Position numbers and translations under genes: made by a program. Shown here in pieces: positions 21,610 through 33,078 of a stretch of DNA of 64,000 nt. A model generated the notes under the pieces. That model did no database searches, was not told the DNA's origin, and was given only the letters and a program-made list of their open reading frames with translations. The stretch's first letter is position 1, and each line of letters starts with the position of its first letter. The stretch spans positions 2,582,001 to 2,646,000 of the forward strand of contig AP031354.1 of assembly GCA_037833965.1 (NCBI GenBank). The letters run 5' to 3'. This stretch comes from Marchantia polymorpha subsp. ruderalis (Eukaryota > Streptophyta > Marchantiopsida > Marchantiales > Marchantiaceae).

Positions 21610-24438
21610 TTCGTCTTCCGGCTGAATAGCTTCCGGCTCTTCTTCTTCTCCCACCGAACAGCAGGCAACGAATCCCACGAAATAATCGGATTCGGTACCA
21701 CTGGAATCCGATCGCGCGGTCGACTCACTGTCCTCGCCCGATGTGTAACCTGCACTTGTCGATGGGGTCTCTCCTTCGTGTCTGACCCTATTCCAGGGCA
21801 CCGTAATGGTTTTGGTCGGTTCCGAAGGATGGGGAAACTTAAGGCGATGCCTTCGCCAATCACATCTGACTTGTGCGCCATATAGCCATGGTCGCCCGAG
21901 CAGAACGTCATAGCCCTGCTTCATCATCGGTTGAAGGATGATATACGTCAACCGAAAGTCCGCACCCCCGATGATTGTCTTGACATTGCGCAGCATACCT
22001 GCAGGCATTCTCCGCGTCTGATCCGCTAATCTCAACACACGCTTCGAGGGTTCGTATTGACTGAACCCCAAGGCTCTCGCTGTATCCTCCGTCATTATGT
22101 TGACTCCTGATCCAGAGTCGATTGGCACCCTGCGTACACAACACCCTGCTATTTCCACATCGATCTCTGGTGGCCCTTAGTCTTCGCTCTCCACTTGATA
22201 TACTTGAGAGGATGTGGATGCGCGCGGCTTCCGCGGATGCCGTAGCGAAAGCATCAACATTCTCCGATACGTCTTATTGTCCTCCAAGAGCTGCTTGAAC
22301 GTGATGTTCACTTGTCGACTCCCGAGATCTTCGACCAAGTCATAGTGGGCGCGTTGGGTCGCCGGGGTCGGCGACGCTCTGTGAGGTTCCACGGTGGCTG
22401 CCAACTTCGCCCCAAGGGAGGATGTCAAGTCTGGCCGCGGTGGGTACTTTTGAGTGCGGATCGCTTCCTTCAACAAGTTGGTTACCTCGTTGCGGATATC
22501 CGGAGCATAGTCCCGTTTCAGTAGGCGCACTGGCTCGTCCTCGACTGCTGTCTGGGGGCGCACTGCTGGTGCCTCTCGCGTAGCCGAAGACTTCCGAGCA
22601 GGTCGCAAGTCGGACTTGCTGGATGTCTTCTCCTTCCCTTTTCCCGTCCGGTCGTCGGTTCTCCGTTCGTGCTTGCGAGCGTCACGCTCTTGCTCCTTCG
22701 ATTTCTTGGAACTACGAGTTTCGACCCGTGCGCACATAACCTCTTCAGCCGGCCATTCTTCGTCTTCGTCATCCCCGTCTGAACCTACTTCGACCTGGTT
22801 AACTTGGACGTCCTCCTTGGCAGGAGTGTTCACAAATCGTACCGCTGGCCGAGGGACTGGTGGCTGATCACACTCTGGCGCAGTATGCCCGATCTTCTTG
22901 CAATTACTACATGTCGGAGCATAATCGTTTCGCCTTTTTGGATGGGGACACTGCGGTGAGAAGTGCCCAACTTCCCCGCAATTATAACAAGCTCGCGGTG
23001 GCGGTGGGTCAAACGTCCCTGGAGGTGCTCTCCGCCTCACGGGTACTGTAGTGGCCCGATCCACCGGAATATATCGTGGAACTTGCATTGCTGAAACTGC
23101 AGGAGGGGTAGGAACCGACTGGACGGCGTAGGCTGTCTCTTCGCTAGCCTCTCCATAGTACTGAGGGTGCTCTCCATAGTACGGTTGTGCCCACTCTACT
23201 GCGTTGACTGGATATGACGGACGGGTGGTAAGGCACTCGGTGTTTGCATGTCCCACCGCCCCGCACGTAGTACACCATAAGTTCGCTCGCACTCTCCCGG
23301 GTGATTTTCGGCGATCATGCCCGCCTACCACTTGAACCTTGAGATCGGCGAAGTCCTTCACAAGGGTCTCCATCTTCGAGGCTATGTCTCCCGGCGCTCT
23401 GTCCGTAGTCACTCGTCGGGTGCCCTTTTTCTTCGCTGACCCATGCTTCTTCCTCTTCTTCTCCTCCTCCGACGATGAGGTTTCCTCTTCTTCGGATGAG
23501 GAACGGTTCTCGTCCGAAGACGATTCCTCCGATGACGGAGTTGTACCTCTACGTCGTCTTCGCCCTCCCTTCGGTTTTCGCTCCTTCGACTCCCGTCTCT
23601 CTCTCCCTCTTCGGTTGAGAGTGGAAGTTTCGAAGGCTTCTGCCGATGCAATCACATCCTCAATAGTGTCGCACTTGCTGCGTCGGCAAAAAGTCTCCAT
23701 CTCCCGAGTTAAACCGGTCACGTACCAATCCACAGCTTGTTGTACCGAGAAAGGGGACCCTGGTCCTGTTTTCGGTATTCTGTCAAGGAGGTCCAGAAAT
23801 CTCTCAGTGTAGTCACGCAGACTCTCCTTCTTCTCTCGCTGCAAATTACGTAACTTTGTCAAAACCCGGCTGTCGTAGCCGAGCTCGCGGAAGCGGCGGA
23901 GGAACTTCTCCTTCAGCTGGGCCCATGTTGTCAACCCAGTCGGATCGATGCTCTCGTGATTGTACCAACTCCTCGCTTTCTTCCGCAGAAGGCTTGGAAA
24001 GATTCTTAGTCGGTCGTCGTCTGCGATCTCGCGATTGGCAATAGACACCGATTCGAACAACTTGATGTATGAATCTGCATTGTCGTCATCCCCACTCCCT
24101 TTGTACTTCGGGTAGGAATGTTTAGTAATCGGCTGAGGTAGCCGCACATTGGCTTGTCCGTCCGCCATCGGTGTGTCTGTCGACGGTTCTCGGGCGGTCG
24201 GTTCTACTTCACGAGGCGGGTCCGTGCAAGGAATATCTAGTAGAACTGTAAGCACCAAGTTTGGTTCCGAGTCGCCGGGGGTAGGTTCCCCAAGGATGTC
24301 GGCCGAACTAGGCTTAGGTACTCTTTTTGGTGATTTCTTGTTTTGACGCCGTGTCTCTTCCACGGCCTTCTCTGAATCTCGTCGGAACTTGCGGACAGCT
24401 CTAGCACTTAGGTTGCTCCCGCTAGCCCCAGTCGACAT
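21607..24438 (-). pseudogene. gag-protease of element R, one nonsense codon
   Basis: The same 2,832-bp length as the intact copy at 37,121, with no indel. Gag has a Retrotrans_gag-type core (TWAQLKEKFLRRF), a long RS/E-rich stretch, three CCHC zinc knuckles, and the aspartic protease motif IDSGSGVNIM followed by LLGRPWL. A CAA to TAA change at 22,177-22,179 stops translation just before the protease. The change is C to T on the coding strand. Confidence 0.9.
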
Positions 24439-24484
24439 TCACCGAGCATGGCTGCTCGTAAAAACCCCGGTGTTGACGCAACTG

Positions 24485-24502
24485 TCCCCGGCAGCGGCGC
24501 CA
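24485..24502 (-). other. Primer binding site, tRNA-Asp type
   Basis: On the minus strand it reads TGGCGCCGCTGCCGGGGA, which matches the 3' end of plant tRNA-Asp at all but one base of the Arabidopsis form as I remember it. It lies 22 bases inside the LTR edge. Confidence 0.85.
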
Positions 24503-25488
24503 AAAAGAAGTTGTCGGCTTCTTATGTAATAACCCACTAAAGGCTAAAACTGCAATATAGTGGTAGAAAGGTCGAACCCACAGGGACAGAGGAACACACA
24601 GGGTACAAAGTGTCACGTTTTAACAGACTATTGAGGAGTTTGAATTCTCAGGCAACTGTCACTCCCAGAAATACTGCAAGTGTCCACTCGGAGCGCACTC
24701 GGAGGTCGCACAGTGCAGCGTAACATACACACACACACACACCTGAAACTACAGAAACACAACCCAGAGATCCGTTAGGACCTCTACTTCAAGATTTCAG
24801 GGGGAAAGTCTCTCAAGAGTACACTCGGCGAAGCTGCGGGTAGTGACTTCCAACTCCGGCTTTTACAACACTTCCACTAGCTTGCTGCTAGTGTAGGAAA
24901 CCCGGTTTGGACTGCCTACTTCGGATCGAAGTCACTCAGACGCGGTGAACAACACTCTCAACTCACAAAACGCGCAGAGAACACAGGTCCGCACTGAAGG
25001 ACTCACTGTGAAACATTCCAGTAACACAACAACAGTCTATTGAAGAGTTTGAATTCTCAGGCGCTTGTCATTCCCAGAAATACTACAGGGGTTACCCTCA
25101 AGGCACCTGCTGCAGCATAACCTGAATTTACAACCAAGGCTTACACGAAGTAGCAAAACTTCACTTTGGCATTCAGGGGAAAAATCCCAAAGGAGTACAA
25201 TCAGAAAGAAACACTCGAAGGTGTAGGGGCGAAACTGTTCAAGTATCTAACTAGTCACTGGCTCTGAGCATCGGCAGTCACCCGCAGGTGCAGTTCCGAA
25301 CTACTCAAGTCTCTAACCAATGTACTAGCTCTGAACATTCGGCCGAAGGCCTTTAGCTACAAAATGCGGAACGCTAAGTTGTAACTCCTCGTGCGTGGTG
25401 ACAGAACTCAAGGACACAAACACGCAAAGGAAATGGGTTCCTGATCTGCACTTCTGATGGGAAAGAACCCCAGGCAAAACGCCTGGAA

Positions 25489-25498
25489 CTATTTTATA
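25489..25498 (-). promoter_or_regulatory. LTR TATA box
   Basis: TATAAAATAG on the minus strand. This is the promoter that would have driven element R. Confidence 0.7.
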
Positions 25499-25534
25499 CC
25501 TTCTAAGTCCTACCTAGCACTACACTGCACTACG

Positions 25535-26141
25535 CTACACGCCTGCACGGAACCACGCTACACTACACTCCGCGGAACCTGTACTACGTCTCCTGCGCGG
25601 CCGACTGCCGCGCACTAACTCCCTACCCTGCCAACCTTCCGCTCGACTGCGCAGTCCCAACCGCTGCAACGCCGCGGACACCTCCCCTTCGAGGGCGGAC
25701 ATGGTATCCTGTGCCTTCGACAGAAAGGCATCGAGCTTCTTTGCTACCTTCCGCCGATTCCTACTGTCGCCTGACAACAACCCGGCTGCGCGCAATTCAA
25801 ACTCACGCAGTGTGAGTTTCTCCTGCGCCTTCACTTCCCAGTGGGCGTAGCCCTTGAGACAGTGGGCGACTCGCCTCGCCGTCTCCACCTTCGTGCGATC
25901 CGCTTCCTTCCTGCGATCCTCTTCAATTATCACTAATTGCGATTCGGCTTCAGCACGTTGCGCTCTCAATTCGCCACACTCTGACTGTAACCTGCGGATT
26001 AACTCTTCATCCGCCTGCCGTGCGAGCTGACATTGTTCCAACAACCGCGTCTGTCGCACGAGCTCCTCTGACAAAATCCGATTCTGGGCCTGCTCAGAAA
26101 TGAGTGCTTCCTTGACCTTCACCTGCTCCTTGGTGAGCTCG
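25535..26141 (-). pseudogene. LTR-encoded protein, C-terminal part, split by insertion
   Basis: Encodes the coiled-coil end from ELTKEQVKVKEA to the basic tail. The preceding codons lie at 31,280-31,832, and KLDEL joins TKEQVK across the insertion in frame. The segment visible here has no stop, so the ORF may have been intact before the two insertions. Confidence 0.85.
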
Positions 26142-27107
26142 TGTAATAACCCACTAAAGGCTAAAACTGCAATATAGTGGTAGAAAGGTCGAACCCACAG
26201 GGACAGAGGAACACACAGGGTACAAAGTGTCACGTTTTAACAGACTATTGAGGAGTTTGAATTCTCAGGCAACTGTCACTCCCAGAAATACTGCAAGTGT
26301 CCACTCGGAGCGCACTCGGAGGTCGCAAAGTGCAGCGTAACACACACACACACACACACACACCTGAAACTACAGAACACAACCCAGAGATCCGTTAGGA
26401 CCTCTACTTCAGGATTTCAGGGGGAAAGTCTCTCGCGAGCACACTCGGCAAAGCTGCGGGCAGTGACTTCCAACTCCGGCTTTTACAACACTTCCACTAG
26501 CTTGCTGCTAGTGTAGGAAACCCGGTTTGGACTACCTACTTCGGATCGAAGTCACTCATACGCGGTGAACAACACTCTCAACTCACAAAACGCGCAGAGA
26601 ACACAGGTCCGCACTGAAGGACTCACTGTGAAACATTCCAGTAACACAACAACAGTCTATTGAAGAGTTTGAATTCTCAGGCACTTGTCATTCCCAGAAA
26701 TACTACAGGGGTTACCCTCAAGGCACCTGCTGCAGCGTAATCTGAATTTACAACCAAGGCTTACACGAAGTAGCAAAACTTCACTTTGGCATTCAGGGGA
26801 AAAATCCCAAAGGAGTACAATCAGGAACAGACACTCGAAGGTGTAGGGGCGAACTGTTCAAGTATCTAACTAGTCACTGGCTCTGAGCATCGGCAGTCAC
26901 CCGCAGGTGCAGTTCCGAACTACTCAAGTCTCTAACCAATGGACTAGCTCTGAACATTCGGCCGAAGGCCTTCAGCTACAAAATGCGGAACGCTAAGTTG
27001 TAACTCCTCGTGCGTGGTGACAGAACTCAAGGACACAAACACGCAAAGGAAATGGGTTCCTGATCTGCACTTCTGATGGGAAAGAACCCCAGGCAAAACG
27101 CCTGGAA

Positions 27108-27117
27108 CTATTTTATA
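27108..27117 (-). promoter_or_regulatory. LTR TATA box
   Basis: TATAAAATAG on the minus strand of the solo LTR, with the adjacent GCCTGG hairpin intact. Confidence 0.7.
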
Positions 27118-27153
27118 CCTTCTAAGTCCTACCTAACACTACACTGCACTACG

Positions 27154-30028
27154 CTACACGCCTGCACGGAACCACGCTACACTACACTCCGCGGAACCTG
27201 TACTACGTCTCCTGCGCGGCCGACTGCCGCGCACTAACTCTCTACCCTGCCACTCTTCCGCTCGACTGCGCAGTCCCAACCTCTGCAACGCCGCGGACAC
27301 CTCCCCCTCGAGGGCGGACATGGTATCCTGTGCCTTCGACAGAAAGGCTTCGAGCTTCTTTGCTACCTTCCGCCGACTCCTACTGTCGCCTGACAACAAC
27401 CCGGCTGCGCGCAATTCAAACTCACGCAGTGTGAGTTTCTCCTGCGCCTTCACTTCCCAGTGGGCGTAGCCCTTGAGGCAGTGGGCGACTCGCCTCGCCG
27501 TCTCCACCTTCGTGCGATCCGCCTCCTTCCTGCGATCCTCTTCAATTGTCACTAATTGCGATTCGGCTTCAGCACGTTGCGCTCTCAATTCGCCACACTC
27601 TGACTGTAACCTGCGGATTAACTCTTCATCCGCCTGCCGTGCGAGCTGACATTGTTCCAACAACCGCGTCTGTCGCACGAGCTCCTCTGACAAAATCCGA
27701 TTCTGGGCCTGCTCAGAATCGAGTGCTTCCTTGACCTTCACCTGCTCCTTGGTGAGCTCGCCCAGTTTCTCATCCTTCATCTTCTCGGTGTGCTTGTAGA
27801 ACTTCTGATTAAGCTTGTACTGACCCCACAAGCACGCATGCTTCTCCTTCAAGTCCCTCAACTCCTGGTCCACTCTAGCTAATAGCTTGCTGGTGTGGAC
27901 TTTAGTGCGAGTCCGCCTGCGCACTAACTCGATGTAAGATCCCGGCTGGAGTGGGTCGGCGTATTTATCGACCTTGCGATCCAAGTACCGCAGCAACGGA
28001 ATCACCTGCTCAGAGAGCGCCGCCGCCGGCGCTCCAACAATTTCCTCCTCCTCCTCCTCGGTGTCTTCTGCTCCTGACATTTCTTCCGTGGAGCCTCCGT
28101 CGTCATCATCCGAGTGGAGAATTTCAGTCGCCATTGATTGCGTCGGCGACTGCCCCGAGTGGGGCTGCACGTCGTCGACGTGTGCTGCCTACGAAGGCAC
28201 GGCCGCAGCCTCGCTGCTCGTCGCCAAAATGTCTAAGGCGGAAGGCGAATGTACCCGTGCGGCATCCCCGTTTCTCGCTTGTTGATGGTCTACCGCATCC
28301 TCTCTGTCGCCGTCGTCCGTCGCCGAAGGCGATCGAGCGGAGGGTGGCTGCGCGGGGTTGGATTGCGCATCGCGCATCGAGATTTCATCCCGCGGACAGT
28401 CACTCCGCTCCATCGTCTGCTGCTCCCTTGATTGGTCCGTGGGGGCTGTGCCCGGCCCGTGCGCAGGCGCATTTGCCGGCGCCTTGTCCGCCGCAGGCGT
28501 AGCGCCGCGGACATCTATCGCCGAAGGCGACATGGCCGGGGGCCGCACGCCCGATGTTCCTTGGCCTATAGGCCCTACCGCCGAAGGCGCATCTATCGGC
28601 GGACTTCCCGCCGATGGTGCGGCCTCCGCACGCTCTCTGCTCGTATCTCCTCGGCTCGAAGGCCCTGGCGCCGAAGGCGCGAATTGCGGCGCGTGGTGCG
28701 CCGGAGGGTCTGGCCCCGAGGGCCGGTGTCTCGTAGGCGGTTCTTCCGCCGGCTCCTTCCCCTTCCTACGTTGGAACGGGGGTGATTCTTGCCTGTGCAC
28801 AGGCGGCACGTGTGGAGGTGTCCTGTGCACAGGCGACCTGTGCACAGGTGAGCGCCTGTGCACAGGCGGACTGCTCCTTCCCACGCGTAAGCGTAGATCC
28901 ACGTCCACTTGTGTTCGCCGGTCCGCGGAGGCTCGTCCGTCCGCGGAGGTTCGCCTGTGCGCAAACGGAACATCTGTCCGCATCGCACGTGGTAACTCCG
29001 GAGGCCCTTGGCCCGTAGGCGGCCTCTCTCCCGACGAGGTTGCAGCGTGGCCCGTTGCTCCTGCGGTCGTCCGCGCTTCCTCTCGCCTCTCTGGCGACGC
29101 ACTTCCTATCTCCGTCGCAATCGTCGCCGTGTCTGCACTGTCAGCTGGCAACACCAGTCTGCGTGCCTTCTGCTTCGGCCGGCTGTATGGCTCGCACAGC
29201 GGCCGCGGTCGAATGGGAGCAGAGGGTTCTTGATGCTGCTCCTCTTCAGACTCTTCCCTCCATCGCCGCTTCCGCGGCACTTGCGCTGCAGGGGTGTGTC
29301 TCCCTTCGTCCCTCCGTCTTGATGGGGTAGAAGTCGGTGACTCCTCTGCATCAGTATCGACCTCGTTCTCCCGCACATACTTCCCGGGATGGTCGATGGA
29401 CAATGGCGGAAAATGTTCAAGCTCCGCCGCTGTCAAAGAATTCCGCTGTCGATAAAAATTGATGAGGAAAGGAGAAAGATGGTTTAGAGTTCACCTTGAT
29501 GCTCTCGCTGTCGAAAAGGAGATGCCCTGGCATGCCAGCACATCTTCCCAACGCCTGCGCCCAATCTTGGACTGTCCACCGATCAACATGCGGACGCAAT
29601 CCGCGCGAGGGTGGTCCCTGTGGCTCTAGCCACTCGCGCACCATATTCGCACAGATGTAATTCCATCCCCATAGCAAGAAATCGAGCTTTCTTGCTATTA
29701 AGCGCTCCTCGAAAGCGCGCAGCCCGTTCTGCGGCAGGCGAAGTGGCACCATCCGCAATCTGCTCGGTCTCGTCATTGCGTTCCTGGGGTTCGCTCGCCC
29801 GCTCATTCTACTTCCGCACTGCCCGCGTTGCTTTCTCTCTCGGCAAACTCTAATCGCCCTCAATTCCAAATCACGCGCACTCACTTCTCCCTCAATCAAC
29901 AAGAATTCTCCTGTGCGACGACGTCGAGAATGTTCCGCAGCCAGCAGATGGATGCGCGCAGCGCGCACAAGAGATTGGAATCGCGAATTCAAGAATGGGA
30001 CGCTCTCCGCCGCCCGGTCGAAGGTCAT
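27154..30028 (-). pseudogene. LTR-encoded protein, family A, stop and deletion
   Basis: Three blocks of the protein are visible: 30,028-29,417, 29,436-28,189 and 28,170-27,154. A deletion near 29,490 removes about 85 codons of the conserved domain (from after SESIKV to before LNHLSPF) and shifts the frame. A CAG to TAG change near 28,189 ends the second block at AAAVPS. The deletion ends share only a base or two, which suggests end joining. Confidence 0.85.
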
Positions 30029-31274
30029 GGTCGGCTCTTGGTCGTGAAGAACGTCTCACTTGATGGCCGCGCCGGCTGTACGCTGGAACGGTCTTCGCTC
30101 TCACGCGCGGCTTCACGCTCTGCCGTCGTCGATTAAACTCTCACGCTCGAATTGGCGGATTTGAACTCCGCGAGCGTGTCACCCTGCGGACATGGGGGCG
30201 TAGCGCCGAAGGCGAGTTTTCCGCCTTGCGCGGTACACTTGTTCGTACCGCCCCTCGGCCAATCCCCCTCTGCCTTGACGCGTGTGTCCTCATGTCGGAC
30301 AAAAGTTCAACTCCTGCCTGTGCGCAGGCAGGAGCCTCGGCGGATTCTCCGCCGGCGCGGAACTTGAACATCCTCCTGTGCACAGGCGTTCGCCTGTGCG
30401 CAGGCGAATTCCTTCCGCGGCGCTGCGCTGGTGCGGAAGGCGTTGACCGTGGTCAGCCGTCTCCGTCCAGTCTGTCCGTTCCTTGTCTCTCCGTCGGCGC
30501 TTCCGCCGCCGCAACTCCGTCCGTCCAAGAGCGCATCCACCCGTGCCGTCCGCATGGTCCGTACCGATTGGATTACTCTGACGGCTCTTCCGACGTACGC
30601 GGCGCTGCGCTGGCGCGGAAGGCGCCGTACACTTTCTACCTCACAAGGCGCAATTCTAGGGCCCAAGGCGGATTTCCCGCCGACGCCGAAGCGCCTGTGC
30701 ACAGGCGTTCGCCTGTGCGTAGGCGGACTTCGCGCCTTCCCTAACCCTACTTCGCCTGTGCACAGGCGAAGGCCTTCGTCCGCGCATAGGACAAAACTTG
30801 ATTCCCCCTTCCGCGTAGGCGGAATTCGCGCCGGTGGCGAACTCCTTCCGCCGTAGGCGACCGCCTCCGTTTCTTCCAGTAGCGATAATTCCCTAAGTCC
30901 TCATCCGTTCCAAGCGTTCTTGGGCTCGTTAGAATCAGCGCGTCGAGCTCTTTCCAACGGGACCCTAACTTGGTCAAGGCGCCCGAGGGTTGACCTAATT
31001 ACGGGGGTTTCCCTACAGCCGCGGACGCAACCTCCGAAGGCGGGTTTTGCGCCTTGCGCCGTAGAGATCCTAACTGCAGAGCTCGCAAGGAGGGTGGTGC
31101 CTGTCCTTACTGCGGCACCCCAAATCCCAGATTCTACAAGATCCCTCGAGAATCCCCGCGATCTTCCGGATTCACTCTGTTTTGATGTACCGAAGGCTAT
31201 TTACAATGCTGCCAGGGTACAGTTTTCCAAAAATGTTTTAATTTCCTCAAAATTGCCAAAAGTGGGGTACCACA

Positions 31275-31832
31275 GCTCGTCCAGTTTCTCATCCTTCATC
31301 TTCTCGGAGTGCTTGTAGAACTTCTGATTAAGCTTGTACTGACCCCACAAGCACGCATGCTTCTCCTTCAATTCCTTCAACTCCTGGTCCACTCTAGCTA
31401 ATAGCTTGCTGGTGTGGACTTTAGTGCGAGTCCGCCTGCGCACTAACTCGATGTAAGATCCCGGCTGGAGTGGGTCGGCGTATTTATCGACCTTGCGATC
31501 CAAGTACCGCAGCAACGGAATCACCTGCTCAGAGAGCGCCGCCGCCGGCGCTCCAACAATTTCCTCCTCCTCCTCCTCGGTGTCTTCTGCTCCTGACATT
31601 TCTTCCGTGGAGCCTCCGTCGTCATCATCCGAGTGGAGAATTTCAGTCGCCATTGATTGCGTCGGCGACTGCCCCGAGTGGGGCTGCACGTCATCGACGT
31701 GTGCTGCCTGCGAAGGCACGGCTGCAGCCTCGCTGCTCGTCGCCAAAATGTCTAAGGCGGAAGGCGAATGTACCCGTGCGGCATCCCCGTCGCTCGCTTG
31801 TTGATTGTCTACCGCATCCTCTCTGCCGCCGT
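31275..31832 (-). repeat. 5' LTR of element R, second visible part
   Basis: Resumes the LTR ORF after the GCTCG duplication and encodes the segment from the acidic middle to KLDEL. It is cut at 31,832 by the forward array; the remaining U3 should lie to the right of the window. Confidence 0.9.
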
Positions 31833-33078
31833 TGTGGTACCCCACTTTTGGCAATTTTGAGGAAATTAAAACATTTTTGGAAAACTGTACCCTGGCAGCA
31901 TTGTAAATAGCCTTCGGTACGTCAAAACAGAGTGAATCCGGAAGATCGCGGGGATTCTCGAGGGATCTTGTAGAATCTGGGATTTGGGGTGCCGCAGTAA
32001 GGACAGGCACCATCCTCCCTGCGAGCTCTGCAGTTAGGATCTCTACGGCGCAAGGCGCAAAACCCGCCTTCGGAGGTTGCGTCCGCGGCTGTAGGGAAAC
32101 CCCCGTAATTAGGTAAACCCTCGGGCGCCTTGACCAAGTTAGGGGCACGTTGGAAAGAGCTCGACGCGCTGATTCTAACGAGCCCAAGAACGCTTGGAAC
32201 GGATGAGGACTTAGGGAGTTATCGCTACTGGAAGAAACGGAGGCGGTCGCCTACGGCGGAAGGAGTTCGCCACCGGCGCGAATTCCGCCTACGCGGAAGG
32301 GGGATTCAAGTTTTGTCCTATGCGCGGACGAAGACGTTCGCCTGTGCACAGGCGAAGTAGGGTTAGGGAAGGCGCGAAGTCCGCCTACGCACAGGCGTTC
32401 GCCTGTGCACAGGCACTTCGGCGTCGGCGGAAAATCCGCCTTGGGCCCTAGAAATGCGCCTTGTGAGGTAGAAAGTGTACGGCGCCTTCCGCGCCAGAGC
32501 AGCGCCGCGTACGTCGGTAGAGCCGCCAGAGTAATCCGATCGGTACGGACCGTGCGGACGGCACGGGTGGATGCGCTCTTGGACGGACGGAGTTGCGGCG
32601 GTGGAAGCGCCGACGGAGAGACAAGGAACGGACAGACTGGACGGAGACGGCTGACCACGGTCAACGCCTTCCGCGCCAGCGCAGCGCCGCGGACGGAATT
32701 CGCCTGCGCACAGGCGAACGCCTGTGCACAGGAGGATGTTCAAGTTCCGCGCCGGCGGAGAATCCGCCGAGACTCCTGCCTGCGCACAGGCAGGAGTTGA
32801 ATTTTTGTCCGACATGCGGACACACGCGTCAAGGCAGAGAGAGATTGGCCGAGGGACGGTACGAACAAGTGTACCGCGCAAGGCGAAAAACTCGCCTTCG
32901 GCGCTACGCCCTAATGTCCGCAGGGTGACACGCTCACGGAGTTCAAATCCGCCAATTCGAGCGTGAGAGTTTAATCGACGACGGCGGAGCGTGAAGCCGC
33001 GCGTGAGAGCGAAGACCGTTGCAGCGTACAGCCGGCGCGGCCATCAAGTGAGACGTTCTTCACGACCAAGAGCCGACC

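Larger units (their letters stand above)
24525..26141 (-). repeat. 5' LTR of element R, first visible part
   Basis: Starts at TGTAATAACCC beside the PBS and includes U5, R, the TATA box and the C-terminal third of the LTR ORF. It is interrupted at 26,141 by a solo LTR and resumes at 31,280. Confidence 0.9.
26142..31274 (-). mobile_element. Solo family-A LTR in the 5' LTR of R (5,133 bp)
   Basis: TGTAATAACCC to GGTACCACA with a perfect duplication GCTCG (26,137-26,141 and 31,275-31,279). It is about 258 bp shorter than full copies because of one deletion near 29,490 in its ORF. Confidence 0.95.
7940..31832 (-). mobile_element. Ty3/gypsy element R with giant LTRs, reverse strand, nested insertions
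   Basis: Reading on the minus strand: 5' LTR (24,525 upward, interrupted and continuing outside the window), PBS, gag-protease, leaky TAG, pol, polypurine tract, and a complete 3' LTR (7,940-13,330). Removing the forward solo LTR and one target-site copy leaves an internal region of exactly 5,796 bp, the same as both forward copies. Tat/Athila-like non-chromoviral features are the tRNA-Asp PBS, the FIDD polymerase motif, and an integrase ending shortly after GPY with no chromodomain. The element is disrupted by a TAA in gag and by three insertions. Confidence 0.9.

Noticed and set aside
24485-24502. A tRNA-Asp gene at the primer site
   Set aside because: Only the 18 bases complementary to the tRNA 3' end are present; no cloverleaf flanks them.
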